From Sequoia sempervirens (taxonomy: Eukaryota > Streptophyta > Pinopsida > Cupressales > Cupressaceae): a stretch of DNA of 64,000 bases. Under the pieces are notes generated by a model. That model was given only the letters and a program-made list of their open reading frames with translations. It ran no database searches and was not told the DNA's origin. Position numbers and translations under genes: made by a program. The stretch lies in the NCBI GenBank assembly GCA_007258455.2, contig VDFB02193867.1, forward strand, positions 573,203,105-573,267,104, given 5' to 3'. Shown here in pieces: positions 11,590 to 23,526 of this stretch. The number at the start of each line of letters is the position of its first letter. The stretch's first letter is position 1.

Positions 11590-12240
11590 TTTTAGTGAGT
11601 ATACTAGTTAGAGACATCCTTCACAAATGTTTTTAACTTTTCTTCTCATCTATGCCCATAGTGGTCAGAGACTCTAATTTTGATATACTAGTCATAGACA
11701 TCTATTAGGACAATTGTAACTACAACATCAGACAAGATTTTTCTTTTAATTATTTTTTAATGGATTTCCACACCCTGTTCTAGTGCTTCAATCTTGGCAC
11801 AAGTTGGGAGGATGCTAGTAAAGGTTAAAGAGTCTAGTTTCAAACCTACCAAGTGCACTTCCTTAAGAATCTTCAGGGCTTTATTAGCAAGTATGCTTTG
11901 TCAATATCCTACTATCAATATCATTGCATTCAATGAGGCTACATCTCATGGAAGAGTTTTTTCAAACAAACAGTGTGCCTTCCATATACTCCCACATTTT
12001 GCATACATGTCTATAAGTGCAATCATAATCACATCAGATATACATCCACTTTTAATTTATTTTTATGGATTTCCATGCCCTGATTCAAAGATCCAAGTTT
12101 AGCACAGGCTAGGAGGATGCCAGCAAATGTTGACGAGTCTAGTTTTATCCCTACCAATTGCATTTGCTTAAAAATTTATAAAGCATTAGGATGATCCCAC
12201 AATATTGTGTTACAATTTTTTGAACGAACAAAATCATCTT
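11590..12240 (-). pseudogene. PPR-protein gene fragment
   Basis: The minus strand from about 12240 down to 11590 encodes pentatricopeptide-repeat sequence of the plant organelle type. It reads HPNAL(stop)IFKQMQL, SSTFAGILLACAKLGSLNQG, MEIHK, then SDVIMIALIDMYAKCGSIWK, DVAS.NAMI, KALKILKEVHLVGLKLDS, LTFTSILPTCAKIEALEQG, VEIH, and SDVVVTIVLIDVYD. This is about two and a half of the P-L-S repeat blocks used by plant PPR proteins that bind organelle RNA. Several stops (for example TGA in place of the residue before DVAS) and indels break the frame. No start or C-terminal domain is present, so it is a captured, decayed fragment inside the transposon. The plus-strand frame at 11794-12102 is its shadow. 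Confidence 0.85.
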
Positions 12241-12261
12241 TGTGGGAAAAAAATTTAGGAA

Positions 12262-12400
12262 CACCCTTCGAATGAAGGGGGGCTTCTAACGAAGGGGGTT
12301 CACTCAAATACCCTTCAAGTTTGTGAATTTTGAAAACTTTTTAAAATATGTGAACCACAAATTTGGTTTGAAGCCCCCTTTCAATTGAAGGCTATTTTTT
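12262..12400 (+). repeat. Internal block of hairpin repeats
   Basis: CCCTTCGAATGAAGGGGGGCTTC, then GAAGCCCCCTTTCAATTGAAGG, flanking ~80 bases of AT-rich DNA and followed by CCTCTAAAATTA. This resembles the terminal block at 10190-10390, which is followed by CCTCTAATTTTA. It could be a remnant of a terminus of another family member nested here. Confidence 0.55.
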
Positions 12401-13250
12401 CCTCCTCTAAAATTACCCCTATCCCCTTGTTGTTGCTTAAGTCTCTTTTCTACTTAAAATTAAGCAGTTAATGTCCCCATCCAATTTTTTATTTATATGG
12501 GAATAGGATAATTTGGAATCTTTTCTTATTTTTCTGGAGCAGCAACTGCTTAAAAATTGAAAATAGGCTGTGCAAAAATTGGGGGGCTGAAAATAAGCAA
12601 CTGCTGCAAATGAAAAAAAATGCCATGTGGCTCCATAAATTACTTTGGCTCCTTTTTTATATTTATTTCACTTTTTACCTCCAATTTTTATTTGCACACA
12701 TTTTATACATGTGAATGCTTCTTTGTGGATACAGTTTGTGAGACACATTTTATACAAATCATTTTATGTTTTAAGAAATCTCGTAGACACATTTTACACA
12801 AATCATTTTATGTTTGAAGAAATTTCGTAGACATTGTTGTCCACACGTGGCTGCATTTACAAACTTATATTCCTATTTAGATAGGTAAACAATATGGCAA
12901 TAGTTATTTGCATAGGAAATAATTTCTAATGTTTATGCATCTAAAGTTTAAGTAGATGATTCACTTCATGTAATTCCTAACTAACCCATGATCATTCCCA
13001 TTTCTTTATTTTTAGATATATTCTTAAATTTATATGTTTTTTTCAATTCAGAGGTAGTTAGTAGTCAAATAATTATTAACATATTCAATTTAATATATAT
13101 ATATATATAACTAAAAAATAATAATTTAAATTGAATGTTTAAAAAAAAAAAATGATCATGGGGTCACTAGCTCCACAAAATACTCCTTAAAATGTTGAGC
13201 AGTGGTTATTAGCCAAAATAAGCTAAGCAGTTGCATGGGACCTACCCTTA
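12401..13250. other. AT-rich stretch, short repeats, no gene recognised
   Basis: A 46-base tandem duplication lies at about 12738-12830 (AGACACATTTTAYACAAATCATTTTATGTTT..AAGAAATYTCGT, twice). AAGCAGTTGC-type phrases recur at 12460-12610 and 13185-13225. A small fold-back is annotated separately. Confidence 0.5.
13077..13141. repeat. AT-rich fold-back
   Basis: The arms AACATATTCAATTTAA and TTTAAATTGAATGTTT are near-perfect reverse complements around a TATATATA core, so the DNA can form a hairpin. It is too small to call a MITE. Confidence 0.5.
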
Positions 13251-13440
13251 GTGAAGAGGTTGGACGAAGATCATTTTCACAAACGGGAACTAGGAGGTGA
13301 AAAGAGGCTAGTTGAAGATCATTTTCACAAATAGGAGTTGCGAGGTGAAAAGAGGTTGGTTGAAGATCATTTTCACAAACAGGTCACATGAGGTGAAAGT
13401 CATTTTCATCAACAACAACCGAGGTGAAAGTAGGTGATTT
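13250..13440 (+). repeat. Tandem repeat, ~56-bp unit, about 3.5 copies
   Basis: The phrase GAAGATCATTTTCACAAA recurs at about 13266, 13314 and 13362, each within GAGGTGAAAAGAGGTTGG-like context. A shortened fourth unit follows. Confidence 0.8.
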
Positions 13441-13554
13441 CAAGTGAAAGCGAGGCAAAGGACATATATGCATGGAAACAATTTTAACTCATAACCATTA
13501 TTTTCCTTTAAGAAGCTGTAATAATCTTGTCTAGAATTCAAGAATCGAGTACCA

Positions 13555-13960
13555 ATAATATTTTCAAATGTTTTATTTTTTCTCCCTTTCATGACTAGAG
13601 CCCTAGTTTTATCACATAATTCATTTTGTAGTTTCTTAATAATTAGGGGATTCAAGTGTTAATGTTCCCTTCTGAATCAAGTAATTTTTTGTTTGGTTTC
13701 CTGCATTTCGTTAATGAAATCTTGTAGTTAGGGTTTTTGTCTTCCATGAATAAATCCCTAGTTATGTCTTAGAATTCGTTTTCTAGGTTTATAGTAGTTA
13801 GGAAAATAAATTGTAACCATTTCCCCTCATACCCAAGCGATTAGATTTTTTTTTAAATGTATTTTGTCAATGAAACCTTGCAATTAGGGGTTTTATCTAT
13901 CTTAAATGATATCCTTGTTTTGTCTCATAATTAATTTTACAACTTTTGTAATGGTTTTTT
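13555..13960. repeat. Diverged tandem repeat, ~160-bp unit
   Basis: Three units share AATGAAACCTTGCAATTAGGG(G)TTTT, then CCTAGTTTTGTCTCATAATT and TTTTGTAGTTT. They start near 13560, 13705 and 13870. They are AT-rich and show no gene. Confidence 0.45.
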
Positions 13961-14109
13961 TCATAATTTAAATGAGTACTATTGAAAAAGATTAGAAAAG
14001 GATTCCTATCATGATTAAAAGTAGAGAATCAAGATAAAACATCTAGCACATTACTATGTCAACTAAAATTACATATATGTTTACATATGATTGTGGCAGT
14101 AAGGCGAAA

Positions 14110-14545
14110 AGGCCACAGTATACTGTATGAGCTAATAAAGACTTAAATACATCACTTTTATTGCAAACTGCCTAACATGTTTAAGAGGAAGAGCTAGGAT
14201 CAAGGTTTGCGAAATCAGACCAATAAGAGCCATTTGCATGAAAGAAAATTGATTTCCATCAATGCTCTGGCCATGTTAAAGCATTCCTATGTAGTAGGGA
14301 AGAATTTTGGGGACCTATCAATTCCAAAACATTATTGGTTGGGCTATAGCAACCTATGCCTTTGAGAAAGTCCTAAATCATTGAGAGCTCCTTGATCAAA
14401 GATACCAACCATTCATCCAATTTGTGAACAGTGCCAATAGAAGCCAACCCTTTAAACTCCAACCTTGCTCATGGGGAAGAGGAAAGACTGACAAGAATTG
14501 CCTTGTAAACTGCTTCCACCAAACCAACATTGAGTCTATCCCAAA
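14110..14545 (-). pseudogene. Coding-like fragment, gene not recognised
   Basis: The minus strand from 14545 reads LNVGLVEAVYKAILVSLSSS, a stop, then ARLEFKGLASIGTVHKLDEW and LVSLIKELSMI. After another stop it reads GIGCYSPTNNVLELIGPQNS. Composition and continuity across stops look like decayed protein-coding sequence rather than random AT-rich DNA. I do not recognise the family and name no function. It lies between other captured gene fragments in the transposon. Confidence 0.35.
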
Positions 14546-17019
14546 TATAACACTGAGTGTATTTTGATTATGGGGTTTAAATTTTTTAGGATTTTCTTAT
14601 GTGACATTTTGTGTTGTTCCACTTAATTTGTGTGTTGAATTCAATCTATCCTTGACTTGTAATGCATAAGATAATAAAACCAATAAAAAAAAGATTTGAA
14701 AATTTACATTGTTTTGAAGATTTGTTGATTTTGTGCTATCTTTGGGTCATGTAATGTGAATCAACACATATCTTTTCCTATCAATTGAATGAGTGTTGTA
14801 GAAAATATTTGTTATAATTGTATTTGGCATTGAAGAGGTTTGAATGATGTTGTATTCCATGGGATGCAATCTTCCACAGATTTTTAATGTGTGATTGCCA
14901 ATAGGAGAGGACTATTTCAAAGTTCACATATCTCATCTTTTTATGAAGTTAGATTTTATGTGCTTCACTCACTTCAGATGTTCACATCATTTTGTTATGT
15001 TGGTTATCCTTATTGACATTTCAAAATTAGCTTTGATTACTTTATGGATGTTTATTAGAAATTTTTATACCACATAATAAATACTAACAACAAATTTGAG
15101 TATCTGATCTACTAGAAAATCATAATCAACATTAGAGCCAAGCTAGAGATGGAACATACAAATGTAATAACGTATGTAGATTATTCAACCTCAAGATTTT
15201 AAAATAATATATGTAGACTAACACACCCGCCCCATCAATTGTTGTAGAACCTGATCAGACTTCTTCCAAACATGGTGTTGAAGGACAAAAAGAGGGGATA
15301 GTTCCATCAACCAATTAAGGTATTTTTTCTATTTTCGCTTGGGGATATTGCTAGAACATAGAATTTTGAGCCTCTAAATGGCATTTGAACTTGGATGGGT
15401 CTTTATTATGCTATTTACTCTACCTTGGCAACTAATATATTTGCACTGAGTTATGATTATAATGATGGTAACCTTTTTTGTAAGTACCATATAATTTTAT
15501 TTAGCCAATTATTGCTAGTATTAAATGCATTTAAATCGACTCAGAGTTTGTGAAATTGATCTTCAAATTTTGAGTATATGGTCAAATAAATAGGATTTGG
15601 GGTTGTATACATTGCTATATCTTCTATAAATATTTTCTCTACATATTGGTTGTTTCATATTTAAAAACATTTTATAGTGTTTCTACAATAGTTGACAAGC
15701 AAATAGACCTTGATGTGTTTATATAACATGTAGTGCTTTAAGTTTAAACTACAACTTTCAACTCAAGGATATTGAGAAAAAAATGTTTTCAATTAGACTT
15801 ATATGTGCTAAGTAAAAACTTTATGACTACCCAAGTTTGATATATCCTCTCTTATGTTGGTCACTATAGTAGATTATCGCTAGATGATGCTTCCTTGACC
15901 TTTGAAGTGCAAATGGAAATAACAAATAGTGAAGTTATCACCCATAAATATAGTTTATTTTGTCAAATTCACCTCTACATGCTGACTCTCAGGTATAGTT
16001 GATCTTCTAGTAAAATATTAAACTTATGATGGATAGATATTACAATTTGAGTTGACCCTGAAGTTTATGCTTGAATGTACTCAATGTGTGAACCTAGATC
16101 CCAAACCTGCAATTATACAAGAAACAAACAACAAATTATATTAAATGCAAGTTAGAACATAGATTCCTCAAGAAATCCATTTATCAATGCTCAAAATAGG
16201 AAAATGAATGCAACACAATGAGAAATCAATAAAAGAGATTAAATCCTATGAAAGCAATGTAAATTCTTGATCTCTTTAGGGAATTGGTGTCAATTTGATG
16301 TGAAAATTGGCCCTTTCCCAACTCCAATGATGCAATGGTGATTTGATGATGAAGGTTGATCCACTTTGATAAAGAGTAATGAGTGCTCCAAGATGAAAAT
16401 CTCCGTAACCTAGCCACAAATTTGAAAGTATGGATGAAGATTGCTAAATATTTGAGCATAGTAAGTTTACTCAAATTGTGGATGCCAAATACAATAGAGG
16501 ATCTCTCTATTTATAGATTGACAAGTTGAAAGAATACCAAAAATAGAGCAATGTGGGACTATCTTCCATTCAATGGCAAGGTGCCATTTGTCAACATGTG
16601 AATGGTTGAGAAATGTGCAAGTTTTGGAGAATGTGTCAATAAATGCATATATTTGAATTTTGAAATTGTTGAAATGACATGTAAGAGGGAAAGAAGGTGC
16701 ATTGAATGCCACTTGGATCAAGGAAAATGGACTTTGTAGGTGGAGTATATGCCTTGTTGGAAGGACATAGTCCACTTGAATTTTGAATTCAAACTTGAGG
16801 AATATTCCTTAAAAGATGCTTTGTTGAAGAAAATAGAGATTTAATAAATCAAATAACTCTATTTTCATGTGCAAGTGGCAAAAGATGGAGGATGAGACAT
16901 TTAGAAGATATTTAAATTAATCAAGGTTAGTTAATTTAATGAAGGGATTAGGTGATTTGACTAATTGATTTAGCTTTGTGGGTTGAAATAAATCAAAAAG
17001 AGGTGAAAATGATTAAGAC
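14546..17019. other. No gene recognised
   Basis: AT-rich sequence with only short frames on both strands (60-100 codons at 14895, 16226 and 16467) and no motif I recognise. The part from about 16200 to 17400 resembles LTR-like non-coding sequence in composition, but no boundaries were found. Confidence 0.4.
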
Positions 17020-17290
17020 CTAGTTAAATAAATATTTTGATTTATTTAACCAAAGGGGGTGATGTTGATTAAATTAGATAAATGTTTGATTTATTTAATT
17101 TAATAGAGGAACTATAGAGATTTAATTAAATAACATGAATTATTTAATTAAAACAGAGATTTAGGAGTTAATTAAATAAAATGGTTTATTTAATTAATGA
17201 GAGATGATGACTTAATAAGATAAAATTGATTTATTTTATTAAGAGATGAAATGTGATGAATTTAATCAGATAAAGGTTATTCTATTAAAT
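17020..17290. repeat. Array of TTAATTAAATAA-type palindromes
   Basis: Units of the form TAAATAA...TTATTTAATTA alternate at ~50-base spacing (17025, 17075, 17120, 17170, 17215 and 17265). Each is a short inverted repeat around a few variable bases and is separated by GAGA-type spacers. Confidence 0.6.
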
Positions 17291-17531
17291 GGTTAGACCG
17301 AGGGATGATTTAGGATGAAATGGTGTTAGTGGTCAGGATCAGATGCGCAATGTCAATCAATACATTTTACGTGTCTACACTTAGTAATTGTAGGTGGAGG
17401 GGTTTTGTCCTCACCTAACAATGCCTTGAACAAAGGTTTGCATCCGTATTAGAGCTAGCAAAATAGCTGCAATAACAATTGATCATCCAAAAGTGTCCTC
17501 AAAATCATTTACCAAACTAATTTTATGCTAA

Positions 17532-17582
17532 TTGCAAAATAGGTCCATAGGGCCCAAATCTAGGCACCATAATTTGATCGAG
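17532..17582 (+). repeat. 50-bp direct repeat, copy A
   Basis: The sequence from GCAAAATAGGTCCATAGGGC to CACCATAATTTGA recurs at 18722-18766. The two copies bracket ~1.1 kb of tandemly repeated DNA. Confidence 0.7.
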
Positions 17583-17948
17583 TGACTGGACAAAAAAAAT
17601 GAGATTGATGGTTTTGAAAAAGTGACAATTCAATCATTCTTTCTACTAGTTAAATAATTCAAACCAATTATATTGTGTACAAAGAAACTAATATATGGAC
17701 CAAAAACAATACCTAAAACAATTTTTTTAGTCCCAAAAATGTAAAGATGATTCCCAGGAAGGAAGCAATATTATCCTATTATAAGTGACTAGAAAGAGAA
17801 AACAAGATTAATGGTTTTGAAAAAGTAGTAGTTTAATCATCCTTCCTACTGGTTTAAAAAATCAAATCAAGCATTTATTGTACAAAGAAAGTAATATATG
17901 GACCAAAAACAATACCTGAAATAATTATTTCAGTCCCAAAAATGTATT
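17583..17948 (+). repeat. Tandem duplication, ~203-bp unit, two copies
   Basis: Both units read GTGACTRGA.., GATTRATGGTTTTGAAAAAG, TATATGGACCAAAAACAATA and CAGTCCCAAAAATGTA. They start near 17582 and 17786. Confidence 0.8.
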
Positions 17949-18597
17949 TTGATAGGAAAATATACAATAGACCTTCTATTTTAGTAGATTATCTAGGGTG
18001 GAATATATTAAGAAAGACCTTGTGCAAAAATCTCCAATGACAAGATCCTTGCTCATATACAATATCAAAATCCATTTTAACATTCATATCTATGTTGTAG
18101 ATTGGGTTCCTCCATAGAAAATACTCATGTAATACAATTGCACTTTTCATCAGGAGAACAAGGTAACACAAGCTTGGCTTTTGAAAATGTTTTGACAGGT
18201 CCCAAAATAATGAACTTAACTAACATTAGCCATTCATATAAAATGATTAGTACCGTGCAATTGCATGTCTCATGTAGCAGTACTTCAGGGGATTGTAGCA
18301 CAATTTTGGGCAATATGTATACAAGATGGTGTTGACTACTTGCAACACACTAAGGAAGCTATATAGCCCATGCTTTGATAAACCCTAGCCAATGCAACAT
18401 GCTTAGAAGTACGTTCATAACTAGGCTTGTAGATGTAACATCTTCTGAATCCTCACACTTACAAGTTTAAATGGATTGCATATGTTTTTATGGTATCATC
18501 TAAATATACAAGGCACATTGGGCCTTTTCAGAAGATTAACACCATCAAAAGGATCAATCTCACAAGATAAAATCGATGGCATGCCTCCACTACTTCT

Positions 18598-18766
18598 CTA
18601 CAAACGTAGTCTCCATCTACTTTTACATTGTGAATCATGTTCCAAGAGCTTAGCTAATAAAAACATAGCCTCTATCTACTCTTACATTGTGAATCATGTT
18701 CCAAGAGCTTAGCTAATACATTGCAAAATAGGTCCATAGGGCCTGAATCTGGGCACCATAATTTGA
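18598..18766 (+). repeat. Tandem duplication (~63 bp) plus direct repeat copy B
   Basis: TTACATTGTGAATCATGTTC followed by CAAGAGCTTAGCTAATA occurs at about 18624 and 18684. It is followed directly by the second copy of the 50-bp repeat seen at 17532. Confidence 0.8.
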
Positions 18767-21023
18767 ATTTAAATTCTAAAATATTGTTTATGCTTATTAT
18801 TTTATTATTTATATTAAATATTTATTACTTATAACTATTGTGGTGTTTACAAACACCTTTCTTGTTAAAATAGGGTGTTAGAGGCCGACCAAGATTGTAA
18901 TGAACATGCCAATGGTTCTCAAGCACATTAAACATTGAAACTTGAAAGGAATTGTTGTAGCCATGCATGTTCTCAATTTTGTTTTCTCATATATTGCAAA
19001 ACTAGTAAAGTCAAGTTTATTTCTATCATGATTATTTTACCGTATAGGTGGGTGAGAATAGATTCTCTAGATGGGTCTTTTTAGGTGACCCTTAGCTATT
19101 AGTTGACTAGAAAACAAAAAAAGTAGATGATGACAAGATTTATCAAGTCACTCTAGAGGGAAATTCCCTCTAGCTAGTCTCTTCCCTAATATTTGTTCCT
19201 ATTGTAATAAAAACAACATTAGAATGTATTTTTGGGTTAGTTGCACATATATTTACTATTAGACACACTAGTGTTGACTCATAATGGATATTATGCTACA
19301 ATTAAATTTAGAGCTTGCAAAAAAATTGCACATTTAGGTTTGTATATGGTATATGGGTAACATAGTTTTTTGCTATGTCTTATGACCAATAAATATGCTT
19401 GGATGGGTAAATTACAGCTAAATTTGGCTTGCATGAACCATGTACCTTTTGGAATGGAACCCATTTTGGTTTCATAGTGGCACAATTTGTCATGAGATCT
19501 CAAAGGAACTAAGGGTGATCCTCAACTGCCAATAGGAATATGGTGTAGGCATGAATCAAATTAATAGTTATTAGACTAAGGTATAACTATTAACAGCAAT
19601 TAACTAGTGTCCATGTTGAAGGGGGCTCCCTTGCAAGATATCTAATATTTTCCTAATATGGTGGTATAATATGCATGCTTCTTGGATAGTTAGGTTACCA
19701 TTAGGTTTGCATTCAGTGATTGCCTTCACACTATTTCTATAATAAGTGTTTTGTGTTGTCATGATAACAAATCAAGAAGACTAATCCTATAACATGGAAG
19801 GAATCAATTGAAGTAAGCAAAGACCTGCTTGGGATTATAGAATCCTCAGTGTGGTTGTTTACTCAAAGCTTGTATAATCCCTGCAATCAATAATTGTTTA
19901 GACCTTTATTATCACAATTGTTAAATCATTTTTTTTAAAAGATATGAAATATTGCCTTAATGGTTCCAACATCATTTCATTTATGTCGAAGATGCTTGCT
20001 ACATGCTCAATCTTAGAAATGGACACTTGGCCAACTACAACGAAACAAATAGACATGTATTGAAGAATGTAGTAGAAACACCAACCATTAATCCATTCTA
20101 TTAGTAAATGAGATACTTTGTGGAAAGCTAGGGAAAGGTAGAAAATTTTATAAAATGTTGTTAGAAGGTGTGGGACAGACTAATACCAGTTGTGTTATTT
20201 TCTAACTATTTACTTTGTGGTTGTGCAAACCTCCTTTTTTTTTCTTTGCATCCCACTCTCCATGTCCACCTCCTTCTCAAGGAAGCTTTAATCGAGACCT
20301 CATTTACCCCTCTAGATTATGATGTGTCTCAAGGATGCCAATGAGAGAATTATCTCACTACAAGAACAATAACAACTAAATTTGAATGAACAAGATGCTT
20401 TTGTCTGTGAGTTGAAGGTCAAAGCTTGTTTATAGCTACTGATTTCATGTGTCTTGATCTCGAATGTCTATTGAAAATTAGGAAGAGCAAGCATTAGTGC
20501 ATGGCTATTTTTACATTTAAAAAACTCAAAAGCACCATCATGATCCTTGCCCCACTTAAAACTCTTACCACTTTATCTCTTCTAACCTATTTCTCTATTC
20601 ATGGTCTATTTGAGCAACCTATTGCTTCAAGTTCTTTTCAATGCAAACCATCTCTTGTAAATAGGCAGCAATAAGAAAGCCTTAAAATTTTTCTCCAAGG
20701 ACATCTTCACAGGATATCGATGGTGGTTTTAGACTTTATTTGTCAGAAGAGGGATCGCCTTAAGAGTCTAGATGATCTGTGCTCAACCATATAATGAAAG
20801 CCAACTTTTACAACTAAGTTTAGATTCTAGTTAATTTCTCAAGCCTAAGCTTCTAGAAATTATGAAATTATAAGAAATAAAGAGATGATGTTTGTAATTC
20901 TTCTCTCTTCCCTCTTATCTATCATTTTATTTCTAATTTATTTTTTGACATGGAAAAGAGCAAGTCTATTTACTTTTGTTCACTTAAATTTAAACATTAG
21001 GATGTTTAAATTAATTTACTTTT
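18767..21023. other. No gene recognised
   Basis: AT-rich DNA with short frames only (for example 19291-19503 minus). No family motifs, repeats or splice-consistent exons were recognised. Confidence 0.4.
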
Positions 21024-22768
21024 GTGGACAAATCAGTGACTGATATCGCAGCTCAAGGACCACCACCTAGTGGTATATTTACCAAAATAGATGAGGAGAT
21101 CCATAAATTATGTGATATTCTAGCCAAGTCCTCCACCACAGGGGTTTACAGGGATACATGTGTGTCAATTTTACATAGATTAGAGAAGATTAGACAAACA
21201 TTTGAGAACACACATGATTTTTCTGTTGACAATATAGCAACTATTCTTGCTCAGATGCAACAAGAGATTAGTGGTGACGTTTCTCTTGCATATGCTCAAC
21301 TGCAAGTCCCAAAAGAAATTGTCAAATCACAGTGTTTTCCATATTACATTGGTAGATCCAAAGTTAAGGGATATCAGGTGACTCGATGTGCCGATCCTCA
21401 TATGGCCCCTTTGATATACCCACACTTTCTTGCAACATTTGGTCATTATTCAAATAATGACCAAATTCCTCTATACTTTTCACGACAGTTGTACGTTGAG
21501 GTTCATTTGGGCCTCAAAATCAACTACTTGGATTTACTAGGATGTTTTGGTTAGGGGTGTGGTAGGGTAGCTGATAGGGACGCTTTTCATCAAGCAGATT
21601 AACCGTTTCGAGTTTATCGGGATTTGGTTGGGGAGAGATTGCCCGCTATCTCCCCAACCCTGACACCTATTGCAAATCAGGTTGTCATTACTTCCCAAAT
21701 GGAAGCAATTGATAGTATTGGTGATATAGATGTTGTTGCATCTATGATATCTACTAATCATGTGGGGAGATATTTGATGAGTCATTCTGCACGATCTAGA
21801 TCATCAGATCATGGTACTAATCCTTATAGTATGGCGGGTGTCCCTTCACCCTCATACATAGATGGTCCTATAGGAGAGCAGATGCTTCAAAGTACAACTC
21901 ATTTTCTAGATGACCTATTGGAGGCATATGCTTTCATTGTGGTAGAGATTGGGATCCCAATACATGAGGTTAGAGGACATGTAGGTAAAGCTTGGCTGGC
22001 ATTCACATCCAGGATCTGACCAAGCTACAGGTCCTTTACCGCATTCACATCAACTTGGTAGCGCTACAAATCCTATAGATCCACCTACAAATAATTCAAC
22101 TACTGAAGAGGAGGATACACCTACTAGTCATTCTGTGAGTGTTCTTCATCATGCATCTTAGGGCCTGGATGCAATTAAGGATCAGTTGTAAATGATGGGA
22201 TCGTCAGGTTATGTGGATATGCTGCTACATGGAGATATGTCGTCGATGCCATCTCACATGGTTAGTACACTACACTCGTCAATATTAGAGTGAGCCAGGG
22301 AGATACAACTGACTTGACAGATAGGATCATTATAGCGGATCCTACACCACCTGATACAGAGGTATGTATGTATGTACACGCATGCACAATTTAAACTTTA
22401 AATTACTTGTTTTGCTTAAATGGTAGATATTCCTAATGTACACATTTATGTTATATATATATTGTAGAGGGAGTTAGATCATGTTACACCTAGTATGAGG
22501 ATGAAGCATGTACGTAGGTGTGATTCATTTGATGCGACTAATGTTAGTGGACAGGTGAGTTTTAAGTTTTTAAACCATGTACTCATGTATGTATATAATT
22601 TGTACACGTGTATATAGATATATAACATTATTCTAATTTGGCATAATGTAATTAGATTATGTACATATCTTGTACTATCTCTAGGGCTCAACGTATCCAT
22701 TGGAGCAGGATTCTCACTCTAAGGGTCGCTCGATTCGGAGCCGGCATGACGACCCTGGTGGAGCTTGA
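21024..22768 (+). pseudogene. Multi-exon gene remnant, not recognised (possibly transposon-derived)
   Basis: A 176-codon frame from ATG at 21024 (MDKSVTDIAAQGPPPSGIFT...) is followed, after a frameshift and a stop near 21554-21602, by a second good frame (RVYRDLVGERLPAISPTLTP...) to a TGA at 22017. Coding composition continues to about 22360. Then come plausible GT-AG introns at 22361-22467 and 22555-22684. Between them is an exon reading ELDHVTPSMRMKHVRRCDSF, and after them a last exon ending in SRRHDDPGGA and TGA at 22766. The proline-rich tail and exon layout recall plant mobile-domain proteins carried by transposons, but no diagnostic motif was seen. At least three breaks make it non-functional as read. 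Confidence 0.5.
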
Positions 22769-23145
22769 GTTAATTAATAGGTAAACAAGTTATTGCTACA
22801 AGATACAATGTTTATTTTATGTTTATTGAAATTTAGGTGAGTTGATTGTACTAATTGGTTTTTATCCAATTATATGTGATGTATCAAATTTTGAAACACT
22901 GAACTTTGACATATTTCTTTTATATGATTTCTTATTTTGTGTGTGTGAATAATCATAATTTTGAATGTTATATATATAGCTTTGAACTTTTCCAATGCTT
23001 CATGAAATTCTAAATTTTAGCAAACTTTTTACTTTCTGCAACCAATCAAATATTTTGATTTTTTTCACAATAGTTGCTCAAAATTTTGAATGAAACATGC
23101 TGGTAATTTATCTAGATGCTAAATATTTGGCACATGTCTTTTTCT

Positions 23146-23386
23146 AGGCTCTATGTACGAGGAGTCATTCTTTAGGTCCATTTGGGGGAAAGTAACTAGA
23201 CCACATGGCAACAGTGGCATTGTGAGGGAAAAGTTCAAGAGAAATTTACCTCCAAAGTCAATGGTATGCCTATAAATATTGAAATAGTTATTTTTAGTTC
23301 AGGTAGTAGTTTTGTTTCTTTGTTGACAACTTTAAATTTTTGGGAATGGTAGGGAGGTCAAGTATACATCATGTAGCAACAAAAAT
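23146..23386 (+). pseudogene. RPL35A: Ribosomal protein eL33 (L35a) fragment with internal deletion
   Basis: Plus-strand codons from 23146 read RLYVRGVIL, the conserved N-terminal motif of eukaryotic ribosomal protein eL33. A jump and frameshift at 23173 then lead directly to [20 protein letters not shown] and [10 protein letters not shown], the conserved C-terminal part. The central segment of the family (about 45 residues from memory) is missing. A donor follows at 23263/23264 (ATG|GTATGC). After an 89-base intron-like gap, an acceptor TAG at 23350-23352 leads into GGQVYIM, matching the final VRVFMYPSN segment with decay and a stop. Retained introns argue for capture at DNA level rather than retroposition. 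eL33 is a 60S subunit protein; this copy cannot encode one. Confidence 0.8.
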
Positions 23387-23526
23387 AGCTGATATAGTAT
23401 GTTTTTAAAGTAAATTGTAGCATTTGACAAGATTCATTATCTTGTTACTTGGGCTAATAGAGGGAGGTCATTGGTTAATAATGTTTTTTTTTCAAACTTT
23501 ATAAATCATGTATTTACTTTGGTTAG

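Noticed and set aside
13440..13655. 71-codon minus-strand frame
   Set aside because: It overlaps a diverged tandem repeat and has no recognisable motif.
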